Assembly: GCA_004335635.1 (NCBI GenBank)
Contig: QAXH01004499.1
Coordinates: 1,366-16,825, forward strand
Direction: 5' to 3'
DNA length: 15,460 nt
Source of the DNA: Chloromonas sp. AAM2
Lineage: Eukaryota; Chlorophyta; Chlorophyceae; Chlamydomonadales; Chlamydomonadaceae
Shown here: positions 1 through 12,200 of the stretch, piece by piece
How positions within the stretch are numbered: position 1 is the first letter of the stretch
Layout: each line of letters starts with the position of its first letter
Program-made: the position numbers and the translations under genes
Notes under the pieces: generated by a model
Seen by the model: the letters and a program-made list of their open reading frames with translations, nothing else
The model's database searches: none
Told to the model about the DNA's origin: nothing

Positions 1-112
1 GGCAAGGGGGGGGGGGGGCGCTCCTAACAGGTGCGAACGCAGGCCGTAATTTATGGTTCTGATTCAAGCTTGACCATATATATGTGCACATGCCAGTGCA
101 ATGAAACCTTAC
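1..112 (-). other. Start of next intron, with homopolymer G run
   Basis: Non-coding. It starts with a 13-base G run at 6-18, the sort of tract where reads end or lose accuracy. No downstream exon of the gene is recognisable before the window ends. Confidence 0.6.
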
Positions 113-243
113 CATTCCTGCAAGTACGGCTCTTTAACAAACACGCATGCATACCTTAGGCTGTCGTTGAAGCATGCCTTGCACACGCCCGACAGCTCCT
201 TCTTCATGAGCGCCGGCACCTCGGCCTGACTTGCAAACTGGAC
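113..243 (-). CDS. TRA1: Tra1 exon 31 of window (C-terminal FAT, last exon before the left edge)
   Basis: Encodes VQFASQAEVPALMKKELSGV, CKACFNDSLRYACVFVK and EPYLQE. Acceptor TTTGCAG|GTC, donor GAATG|GTAAGG. A nearer donor, CTAAG|GTATGC, would end the exon at 155. I prefer the longer form because the frame stays open to a good donor, but similarity to the family is weak here. FRB and kinase-like domains would follow beyond the left edge. Confidence 0.72.
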
Positions 244-3200
244 CTGCAAAGGTGTGATGCACGTGCTGCCAAGGTGTGACACACAACATGTGACACGTGT
301 ACAGCGCTGTCAACTCCGCTGCCCACGACTAGGATAGCAGCGGGTCATCATGGCTCGGCCTTGGCCCGACCTTTTGCCGACTGTTTGGCATCAACTTGAA
401 GAGTACCTGGAATGAGCAGGTCTCATCATCAATGCTGTCTTCTTGGCACTTCAGTGCTTGCTCCTTGGCATCCACAATGGCCTCTCACTTACCTTGTAGC
501 ACCTGTGCAGCAGCGCTGCCACCACGGCCAGCAGCCTCTCCTCCTGCCGGGGGCTGAAGCGGCTGCCCAATTCGCTGACCAGCGTCTCAAGGCTCGCTTG
601 CAGGGCGGGCCACTTGGTGCGCAGGACCTGCAGGCAGTGCGTCAACGCAACACATGGACGTCCAAACGGCCATTACCTTGCAACTGCCCATGCTCTTTGA
701 ACTGTAACTCGTTGATTAAGTTGGCTTGAACGCTGCCAACAACCCGTCCAGATGCAAGCACGCTGAAAGACACGCAGGAATGAAGCTCACGTGACTCAAA
801 GGTCACAACCTGAAGCGATAAAAACCTCAAATCTGATTGCCCCACCTGGTAGCAGGCAAAAACGCTCCAGAAGTAAACCAACACGCATACTCCATGCCCA
901 TCCCCTACCTCATTGACCTCTCTCCCCGCCTCAAACGCCGCCGCCTCCGCCTGCCTGCCCTGGTCCAGTTGCTGCAGGGCCGCCGTCTGCTGCTGCGCCT
1001 CGCGCTGAGCCGTGCGCAGGGAGGCCACGATGGCGTCTGAAACCAGTCACAATGATACTGGTCGGTATGGACAGTTTTGGCACGAACACAACCTGGAAGA
1101 ATCGTTCTGATTGCCAGTCTGACAAGAACCCACTATTTACTTTGACAAACGCGCACTGTGGGGTTGGAGCCAGGGAAAACTCGCACCAATCTGTTCTTTG
1201 GCTGCTTGAGACCACCCCAGCACATCTTACTCACTAGCTTCTGGGTCGTTAGCCAGCACTGTCTGGTCGCCCCCCGCTGCCACCTGAGCTGCTGTGTACT
1301 TGTGTTGCGCAGCCTGCGGGGGACAGGGGCAAACGGGGCACAGTAGCATTAGTTGGAAAAGCACGACAGATGAAGGGTAGAGTATTTGCTCGCTGAACAA
1401 TTTGATTAGTGTCAAGCTGAACGATGATATAAACCAGAATAAGCCAGAGCGAGGAGCAGATGGTGCGCATATCCAACCAGGATCTTGTTCAAGTGGGTTC
1501 ACACAGTAAGCCGCCACTGTCAACTTGACTGCCGACAGTGTTAAAATCTGATCACCAGGTCTGAGTAATCAACTGACGATCTGCGTGTGTCCGTGTGCAC
1601 CCCTCCCTTCTCCTCCCTTCCTACCTGCGCTGCCTGTTGCGCCTGCTGCAGCAGCTGCTGCCGCTGTCGCATCTCGCTGTGCAGCCTAGCCAGGGCGTCA
1701 CGCAACGCCAGCAGGAACACACGCAGAGGGTAGAACAGAGCCTGTGTCACAACATGGCACACAAGATCACGTCAGGACATGCAGATAACGAAGACAGACT
1801 AAGGCAAGGCAGGCGTGACAACACAGCACGCAAGGTCAGTGGAGGCAAACTTAAAGAAGACCAAGCCAGTTCAAGCGGGTGCTTGATCTGATCATTGGCC
1901 AATGTTCAAGAAATGATTTGTTGCTGCGCTCTGGCAAGGGACTACCCTGATGATACCAAATGCAATGGCTAAATTTGCTCCGGTGCCCATCCCATTTTGC
2001 GTCCTGTGACGGCTCCTCCGACGTAAACAGGTATATACACACTCAGCTGTCCGCTCGCCCGTTGGTACAAGCCCTCAGCTGGCACTTTGACACTTGCCTG
2101 CGGTGCCGACGCTGCCAGTTGCTGCAGTATGGGCCTGACGCACGCCGCCTCGGGCCTAGGCAGGCTCATCAGCAGCTGCGGCAGCCACGCCAGCCACACC
2201 CACACCGGCAGGTCGTAGCCGCCGCTGCGGCTGAAGGTCGAGCCTACCAGGTTGGTCCAGCCACCAGTGGGACCACCATTGGCTGCCAACGCCGCGGCCT
2301 GAGCACACAAACATCAGGCCACGTGCACCATGTGTCAGGTCACGTGGGCCATATCCAGTGTGCTGAGTGACTCTCATCTTGTGACGGGTGGGGGGATGTG
2401 ACATCAATGCGGTAGATGCTACGCAATGGTCTTATGAGAGGCCTTGAAGTGCGCGGCACGGCTGACCCAGCTCGGCCCTGCATACCCCTGACCCTCTCAT
2501 GAAGGGAAGGTGACATGAAGGGACGACACACACAGATTCTATTGAAGCACCGATTTCGTCGCTCATTACCCGAGTGCTTCACCCTATGCAAACCAACCCA
2601 GCTCCCTTGCAACCGTTTTGCAACACCAATTCAACCTTTTTGCCAACCCTCTCTCTGCCCCCCTGCGCTTGCCAACCTGTGCGGATGATGCGTCGTTGTC
2701 GAATGACAGTTGGCACAGCAGGCGCGGGATGAGCGCACGCGCCGAGGAAGCGCCCAGCCTCACACCCTGCGACACATGCAATCATGACTCAGGTCGGAGG
2801 AAAAAAACCATGCGACATTGAGGGTACACATTGAGAAGCCCTACTCTTACCCCACCACGGAATACACATCCTGGCCTTACCCTGGCCGTACTCTAGCCTT
2901 ACCCTAGCCCCGGCTTAAGTAACCCCGTCAGGCTTTAGTAATCCCTCACCTGCAGCACACAGTGCACTGCATACTCCAACAGCGGTGGCTGGGGCGTCCC
3001 CGCCGCCACGCCCGTCTCCCACTGCTCGTCGCATAGCTGCGACCAGGACACCCACGCCTCCGCACTGGTCCGGCACAGGTGCAGGGCGGTGGAGTAGCCC
3101 GTGTGGGCCGCCTCCGTGTCCTTCAGGGACGCGAGGATGCAGCCCTTGAGGCGGTACAGCTCGCACTGGTGGTGTGGCTGCAGGAAGAAACGGACACGCG

Positions 3201-6200
3201 ACGGTACAGCAACGTACTTAGATGATCAAACACAACCACAACTAGGCTGTCAAAATAGTTGACTCAGCAGCCCATACGCTACTCCACAAACAAGCTTCAC
3301 GTGCCAACTGCCTCATCAGCGCATGCACTGTTGTTTGTTGTGCTGATATACTTTGCTGGTGAAAGCTTCTAACGATCCCAAATTCCCATGGGCCTGTGTC
3401 AGGCGTGGAATGGGTTTTGCCACCAGGGACTGCATGGCATAGGCTTGTGATTGGAGTCAGGGTCAGGGCTGGTGCATCATACATATGTCGTTACCTGGAA
3501 ATAGTCTAGGTTTGTCGTTGACAGCAGGTTGAGTCCCGCCAGCAAATCGTTGGGCTTGTCCAGGTATGCCCGCGCCTGCTCACGGATCTTGACAAACGCC
3601 TGCATGTGCACACGGTAGGTGTAGATATAGATTGTAACAGTGTCGCTGTGCACTTGAGCATTCACTGTTACAAATACACTCTGGGTATCAACGGGTGATG
3701 CCCAGGTCAACCTTGAAGTTGACGCTTTTGATTCCAGTGCTCTGCACCTCAGCATGGAGACAGTCTCCTCCAGACAGCTGCCACATGTTTGGCCTGCACT
3801 TTGCAGCCCCTGCACCCTGTACTGCATGCCCCTGGCCCCCCCCTGACTCCACTCGCCTCCTGCACCTCCATGGCGTTGAACCCGTACATCGTGTTGAGCA
3901 CCGACAGGCAGGTCTCCGGCAGCCCATGCAGCGTGGCCACGGCCCCCAGCTTGTTGACGGCCCACGCCTTGTCGCGGTAGCCCAACTGGTGCAGACCGGG
4001 ATTGCTGTCGGCTAGGTGAGTGAACGCCTGGGAGGGGGGAGAAGGGACGACAGCCCAGCTCGGACATTTAAAACAAAGCGTCAGGCTGTGGCTATCAGAA
4101 CGCCAGGCTATCAACGCACACCATAGACACAGAGCCTCACAACTGTAATTTTCAAGGAGTGCAAGCAGCACATGCTGGTACTCTGTACTTGCCTGCCTCA
4201 CTCAAGACGTTTCCGTCCTGTGTCTACCATCCAAGTAAACGTTATACGCTCTGATCCTCGCTTTCCATAACCTGACCGTGATTGATCTCCACTGCGCCGC
4301 CTTTCCTCAATGCTCACCTTGTCAGAAACACACCACCCTCACCTTGATGATCGCGTTGTACACGTAGTTCCGCCACACAAGGACGTCCTGCCAGTGCACC
4401 AGCGACTCCCAGTCGTTGGGGGTGCGCTGTCGCCACGTGGTGGTAACGTCCCTGGTCTCGGGCCACGTGGGGTTGAGCGGCGCGTCGGGCCGCTGGACAG
4501 GGGACAGCTCGGATAAGACTCGCATGCTCTCACGCAACTCCACCAGCTGCTGGAACGACTGGAGGAGGGATACCTGGGGGACAACCATGGGAAGCAAGGA
4601 TGCATTGCGCGGAATACTGTAAATGTGGAAATTATGTCTATAATTTGTGATTTCTCAACAAATTACCCAGCCACCTCTGCTTCTTTACACAGAAGGCGGA
4701 CTTTCTCATTTATCATTTCGGCCAACCTCCCGTTTCAAGTTGTGCATTGACTATCCTGGCTTGAGCCTTACTGTCGCTGACAAGGCAATCGTCTTGCACA
4801 GCAGCAGCATCCAAGTGCCCTGCGACTCTCATTGGGTCTGATATCGACCACCCGGGTATTTGAGCTGTAAAGCCGAACAGGCCCTCATTGTGCCCTGCCC
4901 CACCTGTGGCGCTGTGCCCACATCCGGCAGCTGCCACCACCTGAGTATGGCCCCCATGGAAGCCTGGCTGATCCTTGCGTCCGCTGCTGCGTACTCTCCC
5001 TCGTGCAGTGTGAGGTAGCAGCGCGCGAGCATGGCGGGGCTGGACGCCTCGTCTGAGGACAGGCGACCGGAGTTGAGGCCCTCCTGTGCGCGTGAGACGG
5101 CAGCCTTGTGACTTGAGCAATCACGGTGTGCCATAGTATTATTATAACGATCAAAACAGGCGACCTCATCAGTGTCTCTGTACACGTATCTCACGGATGT
5201 AGAACAGGCAACCCATGGCACAGTGTGACCAGATGGCGTGACCAAGGCAAAGAGAGAGGTAGCTCTCCCACATATGTGCATGGAAAGGGTGACTAGTGTC
5301 TTGACCGGATTGAAGGTGCAACCAGGAAGGGAGTTGACATGAAGCTAGCGCATGGTAACTGGTCCAAACCTTTAGCCACGGCCAGTCGTTGAGCCTCCAT
5401 GCGCTCTCCACCGCCAGCTCGGTCTGGTCTGCGGAGCGCGCGTACTCAGCCAGCGTGTCCCAGTGGTTGAGCGACTTGCTGGCGGACACCCACTGCTCGA
5501 CCCACAGGCACGCCTCGCCGCGGGGCACCTGGGGAGGGGGAGGCAAGGGGGCAGCGCGGAGACGGCTCAGGGCCTTTGTATGTGAGCCGTACCCAGATAC
5601 TAATCCAACGGTTGGTAAGAGATGATAAACGCCTGTCAACCTTCCAAGTTGGCGCTTTCCCCTTACATCACTTGCAAACAACAACAAAGCAATGCATCAG
5701 ACAGAGTACCTGGAGGACAGGTAGTAAGACAGAAGGAAGCAAAAAGTACTCGGCAGACCAAGTGGCAACTACCGTTGACGGACATGTTGCGAAAGCCACG
5801 CTGCCCTATCAATAACCCTAAGAACAACATTGCAGAATGCAAGGGACGTTTCCTAGCGCGCACCTGTATACCGTTCAGCAACGCTGTACGGCTGGCCGTG
5901 CCAAGCAGCTCCTCCGCCGACTCAACCTGTCCCGTCTGCAGCAGCCACAGCGCCGTGCGCGTCACCTCAGACGTGCAGCGCTTGCGCCACAGGCCGCACA
6001 GCATGTCCTCCTCGCTCACCTACAAGGAAACGACAAGCAGGCAAACAAAACTGATCTGCACATGTGGTGGGCACGCACTACAAAGCAAGACAGTGGCTTG
6101 CGCCACAAGCCGGGCAACATGAATTGCAAGTGTGGTGAAATGCGCTCGCATGGCAAAGAAATTCAGTGTATGCGTGGTGATTGTGCGCGTGATCACAAGC

Positions 6201-9200
6201 CGTTGTGAGCCGCATGTGAGGGTCAAAAAAGGAAAACAGAAAGCGAAGCTTTTGGAGTGCAAGTATGCAGTGTAAGACAGTGTGGCAAGCTGGCAATGCA
6301 GGCTGTATGCCCCTCCAATCCCCTGCCCTGCGCTCCTACCAGATGGTACAGCTGCCCCAATGCGTCAAAGCAGCGCGTGTCCTGGGGGAACATCACACAA
6401 TGGGACTCCAACAGCGGGATGGCGATCTGCCACGCGTTGTAGGTCTTGCCCAGGAAACGGATGATCTCGGGGGAGATCTTGGGCTGAGGCTGGCAGACCG
6501 CTATGCCGTCAAGCAGTGCCTGCGGGAAAACGGAGGAGCACGGGTACAGGAATGTTAGGGTATCCACACGCAGCAGTAAGTGCAGCTGTCACGGTAGGAG
6601 AGAGCAGGCAGGCAGGCAGGCGTGACCAAAACACAGCAGACCAGACTGCGCGCCGCACTGATCGTTGCGCTTAACCAGTGCCTGATCTTCCCCATGTGTG
6701 AGCGAGTGGGGTCCTGATGCCTGGCTGGTTGCCCTAGCCTAAGCACTGCCGGTAGCACTGCCTACAGCGCTGCTTCTGCGCTGCCCACACAATTCCTTAC
6801 AGCTGGCTGCAGCCACTCGCCACCTGTACGATGCTTCGCTGGGTATCCTAACCTAGACACTGCGAACAGCTGGCTACAGCTGCCACCCCGCCACCTCCGT
6901 GATGTTGGGCTGACTACTCGTGCTTACACACTGCCTGATTACTGCCTACAGCTGCCTCTGTTCACTAGCCTGTATGATGTGTAGCTGGTTTCCCTAGCCT
7001 ACACACCGCCTGTGCACTGCCTACAGTCGCCGCCCGTCACTGACCTGGATGATGTTGGGCCTGAGCGTTGCCTGTCGGTGGTGCCACTCCTTGGACAGCA
7101 GTGAGATGAGCGGCTTGGCGAGTTGGACCTGAAGAGACAGGCACAGGCACACACTACATGTTGATGACTTGCATGTGCTTGACTTTGATAATTGAGCATC
7201 ATGCTTATATTCTGCTTGAAGCGGCCTAGGTGCATGTGTCCTAGGGCTCTATTCTTAAGTGAAGCTTCGGCCATTCCGAGATGGTTGAGAGATGGTGGTG
7301 AAAAGTCTTACAGACGCCCGAAGGTGTGAGAGTGCGCTCCCCATGTCCAGCCACACACAAACACACAAACACATAAGCACACGAACACATGTGCCTCACA
7401 TGTCCTACTCCTGCTCCCCGCAATCCCTCGCACCTGCTGTCCCTTCTCCAGCGTGGCCCACACGATGGGGAACATGAGCACCCACAGGTGGTAGGCCATG
7501 CCCGTGTCGGCATGCAGGTACTCACGCACCGCCAACATCATGTCGCGCACGCGCAGACCGCCTAGAGGGAGCGCAAGAACAATGACATAACTACCCATTT
7601 AAGTCAGTGTCTCATCAAGGGCACCAATAAAAGAGCATGGGGCATTAACATATGATGGTGTCACTCAACGTCACGAACATGGTGTGGTGGGCATGGTCAT
7701 GCACAACTGCAAGCACGCACTGGTCTTGACTGAGTAGCAGTAACAGATGGATGCCAACGACAGTGCGAGGCTCAAGTGACTAAAGAAAGCAAACGCGGAC
7801 CTGAACCCGTGAAGGGCGGATACTGGGTCTGAGAAAGCGCACCTGAAATCTTGAGAAAGTCTGTGTGCCGCTGAACCAACTCCAGCACCTCGGGCAACAC
7901 GTCGCTGCGCCGCACATGGGACACAAACCCACGCGCCCCCGCTGACCCTGCTGCTGCACTCGTCCCCGTTCCCGCGACGGACACGCTGACATCCATGGGC
8001 CCGGCACCCGGTGCAGCTGCAGCAGCTGCTGGAGCAGCCACTGCCTCGCCGCCAGCACCAGCCGCTGCACCAGCCCCACCAGCCGCTGTAGCCGCTGCGC
8101 TTGACTCAGCAGCGGCAGCGGCAGGGTCAGCGGCGTCTACCTGCATTTTGACCGGTGCCTGGGCAGCTCCGTCCTCTTGCTTGGGTGGCTGGTAGGTGTC
8201 CATGGGCTCCTGCTTGATGCCGTTTTCAAGCTTGACCGATGCGCCTTCGGGATCGGGTTTCACTGCAGAGGAATGGGGAGGTCAGTTCAGGTATGATTGT
8301 GGGTACCACCACATGAGACACTAGTCAGATGGAGGACTCCCAAAGGACTCCCAAAGCATGACAAACAACAACTAGCCCTAACAACTGGCAGTCCAATACC
8401 GAGCAGTCCCGTTCATTTACATTGTGTTGACCTTACTTTGTTTGGTGAAACCGTCTACTGGAAAAACAAATTGCTTACTGTCAGTGATTTATTTTGTTTT
8501 TATTACCCCTTACCTTCAGCGGCTGGCTGTGCTGGCTGCTGCCCAGTGGGTGCCGCCGCTGCTGGTCTCTGGTGCAGCATGTGCAGCAGCGGCGAGTAGA
8601 TGTTCTGCTTGGTGTTCGGCAGCAGCGGCGCCACCTGGGAGCTGTTGAAGGCCAACAGGATGTCATCCTCCTCCTTCAGCACTGCCAACAGAAGATCCTG
8701 CATTCAAGTTTGAGGGGGAAAAAGGGTGAGACGCTATAACTAGACATGAGTGTTTGGTTGTCAGGTCACTTCGTTCCTGACCACGACATCAGCACTACCA
8801 TCCTGGCTCTTCATAACAAGCCACTGCCATGCCGATCCTGCATCACCACACCTGCCGACCCTGCGTATGCCGCAACACCCAAAGCCGATTGTACATATGT
8901 AGATCCTATACCAGCTTCGCTTCTATACCCCCAAGCATACCCCCAGTTTACCATGTGTCTCTCACCAGCGCATGCTTGAGCCAGAACTGGCCCGCCATGT
9001 TCTCCCACTCGTGCTGATTGATGATGAAGAAGAGCCGGTCGAACAGCGTCGCCGGCACGTGGTTGTGGTAGAGGTTGAAGAAGTCGCGCCTGAGTGAGTG
9101 AATGAATGAGTGAGTGAGTGAGTGAGAGTGAGCAAGCGTCGTTTTACATCTGTATTGTCTGACAAGTCAACAGAAGATGGCTCAAGCTCCGTACACAACA

Positions 9201-12200
9201 TCATCATTCTCGTATTGCAAAGGACTGCTGGTGCCAAGTCCGACAACCCCACGTCCTCACCTGAGAGTGGGGTTGGATGCCCGCAGCCCGTGCATGAACG
9301 CCCGTTCCACGCGCGCAAACACCTCGCCACGCAACTCCTGGAACGAGGAAACCGACACAGAATGCAACGTTGGAGAAGAGCAGCCAGTCTTTTGAAATGA
9401 CAATCCTGCTTGATCCAATTCCCTCTACCTGATGGGCAAGAGTTTGCCTTGCCTGCCTTGATTACACTTGTAATGGCAGCTGACAAGACTCTGTGCTAAT
9501 CCTAGTCTGAGGTCAGTAACCCTGTCCTTGCCCTTGCTCTAGCCCTGGCCAGCTGCCCCTGTCCTGTCTTGCCACACTTACAGTTGCCACGTGGGCGCTT
9601 GTGCACATCTTCTTGAGCAGGTGCAGGTACGCCAAGTCCACACCGCCCCGCACCATGGCCTCCGCCTGGGTGAGCAGGCCCATGCGCTGACACAGGAGGA
9701 TGGCCTCCTTGATGCTCAGGCTGCCCTGTGGGCATGAACATGGAAACATGGGGAGGGATGAGTGAAGAGGACAGGGCAAGGCAGACAGACAGCAACCATT
9801 GATAGTCGTGTCCAAGGCATAGGGCAAGTACGGGTGAGGAACACAGATCCAACCATATTCAGGCACGGGGCTGGGGTGGGTTGGGGTTGGGGTTAGTATT
9901 AGGCCTAGGCCCTAGCCCGAAGCCTGATCCAACACCCTCCCTGTGCAGGTCAAGTAACGACCATGTGTCATTGAACATGCAGCATTTACCTCTTGTTCAG
10001 GGTACGGCTGTGTGAGCCACCTGTCCATGACATTCAGATAGTCCAGCACAAGCCCTGGGTCGAGGTTCCTGGCGCCCTGGCCTAGCAGCAGGTTGACCAT
10101 GGATGAGAGCACCGCCTTCTTGTGCTCGGCAACATGCAGCACACGCGGGGCGCACAGCCGCATGCACCGGCTGAGGGCCCAGTTGAGGGTGCAGTACTCT
10201 GCACATGCACACATGCAGTGCACATTCAGCACCGCTCTGTAGTGCGCAAACACCCGTACAGAGGTTTGCACAGTGGAACCAATTGCAAACAGTACTGACC
10301 AGTGGTCTGCAGCCACCCGTTGCTTCCCACGACCTGAGCGTCAGCTTGTCATTTGCCACATCCACTCACCACAGTGAACTAGTTAGCCTAGGCCGTGTAA
10401 TGATCTTATTTCTACTTGAATCTATGGTGCTCTCAGTTGACTCATCAAGGCTTGATACACACGCCTGCTTGCCCCGGCTTCCACCCCTCCACCGTTCAGT
10501 CACTTCCCAGTCGCGATTCCACAGCGATATCATTCCACCAGAGCAGATCCAGAGCGACGCCATGTGCCACATCCACTGACCTGCTGCCCCGGGCGGTGTT
10601 GCTGGCGGGCCCAGCACCGTCCGTCTAGCGGGTGGTGCTGCTGCTGCGGCCTGCTGCGGCCTGCTGCGGCCTGCTGCGGCCTGCTGCGCCACTGGCTTTA
10701 ATCTACTGTAAATGCTACTATATTCACGAACCTGCTTCACCTGGCGGCGTGGCAGGTGGGCCTGGAGCGCTCCTCCTGGCCGGTGGTGCTGCCGCTGCCG
10801 CCTGTTGCGCCGCCTGTGCCACCTCCTTTGTGGTTTTAGCCAGCACCCGCACCAACAGCGGCACGAGGTCTACCATGGTGGTAGGGGCCAGCAAGGGGGA
10901 AACCTCCTCTAGGAGGGCCAGGGAGCAACAGAGCTGGGACAGCACCTGCAAAGGCAAGAAGGAAGCATCACACGTATAATTGCAGGGTTAGGCAACAGCG
11001 GCACAAGGTTAAACATCAGAGTTGAGGGCAGGAAGCGGGACACCTCGTCCAGGAGTGCCAGGGGGCAGCATAACTGGCACAACACCTGGACAGGGAAGAT
11101 AATAGAACCAGGAACAACTACAGTAGAGCGTGGCCATCTGTCATCCACCAAAGTCACGCCATCAACAATATATCAGTAGTTTGAAGGCATACGGACACAA
11201 GCCCATGAGAGTTGAACAAGCAATTGCTTGTGAATGGACTTTAATATTCAAAGCGTCACGGGCCTGTCTACTTAATAAAACCAGTTCCATGTAGTCTCGT
11301 GTGCAAAGCTTGATGGCACCCACTCATTATTGCCATGCACCAGCGCAAAAAGAAGAGCGCCCACCAGCGACACTCACATGCCACAATCAACGCTCAACCC
11401 AAATGGCACCCGCCGGCACCACACATGCCTGTGCACACCAGTGGCATGTGTGAGGGCCACACTGTGGCCACACATGTGTGCAGCACGTCCGCCACTCCTC
11501 CTGTCCCCACCCACCTGTGGGTTTGCCCCTAGCTGTGCGGACGGCCCGCCCTCGGGCCCCAGCTCCGCCCCAGCGAAGGCCAGGTGGCGCCTCAGGGTGG
11601 TGTCGAGTGTCTTGCTCACTACAGCAACCTGTGGGCAGGCAGTAACACGTGCATTGTGTGAGTAGTCACCAGGCAAACTGATTGCAGGACAACACATGGA
11701 TCGCATGGATCTACCTATCTATGACAGGTATCTACCACACTGTGTGTTGTTTTCGCACACCGGGTAGCAATCCACCGCCTGGTAGTGCATTGTTTGTTAC
11801 CCTGCCTGATTGCCTTCCTGCTACGCAAGTCAGTGTGTCTGAATGCACCTTTGTCACGGTATGCACAGTTGCATATACGTGAGTTGACATCTCCGGAGCA
11901 CCTATTGCAAGCTACATTTGGGTGGGACTATGGGACTACCTTTTTTGATCTCTCAGTCACTTTCACCAACTCTCCCCTCCCTAGCTTCAATTCAGTCCTT
12001 CACCTCTTGTGGTTGTTGCGTTTCCCCCGGCGCCGTGGGCCACGCCAGCACTGACTTCACCAGCCCACACAGTTCCCTTACCACCGCCCAGCTCTTGGTC
12101 TGACCGCACGGCTCGATAAGGATACACACCTGAACTCACCACAGGACATGCCACACAATCAATGCAGATAACAAAGGACCAGGCCAGGAAGGAGAGCAAC

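Noticed and set aside
1960..2370. 136-codon plus-strand open frame.
   Set aside because: It is the reverse shadow of exon 26, which carries the WLAWLPQLL signature on the minus strand.
5622..6122. 166-codon plus-strand open frame.
   Set aside because: It overlaps exon 18 in antisense and has no recognisable protein features. GC-rich coding DNA often leaves the opposite strand open.
8962..9486. 174-codon minus-strand frame with SLTHSLTHSFTHS repeats.
   Set aside because: It reads the GAGT microsatellite and the wrong frame of exons 11 and 12. The correct frames match TRRAP.
9867..9892. Interstitial telomere repeat.
   Set aside because: Only two TTGGGG units, and the usual Chlamydomonas-type repeat is TTTTAGGG.
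10300..10333. A 34-nt mini-exon on the minus strand (VVGSNGWLQTT) with acceptor GCTCAG|GTC and donor ACTG|GTCAGT.
   Set aside because: It would need a phase-0 exon before it, but exon 8 ends in phase 1 and joins exon 9 directly in frame. No family similarity supports it. It could still be an alternative exon.
10366..10740. Minus-strand frame running through the exon 8 half copy to 10366, ending at a GTGAGTGG donor-like site.
   Set aside because: The donor phase does not fit exon 9, and the residues after the half copy show no family pattern.
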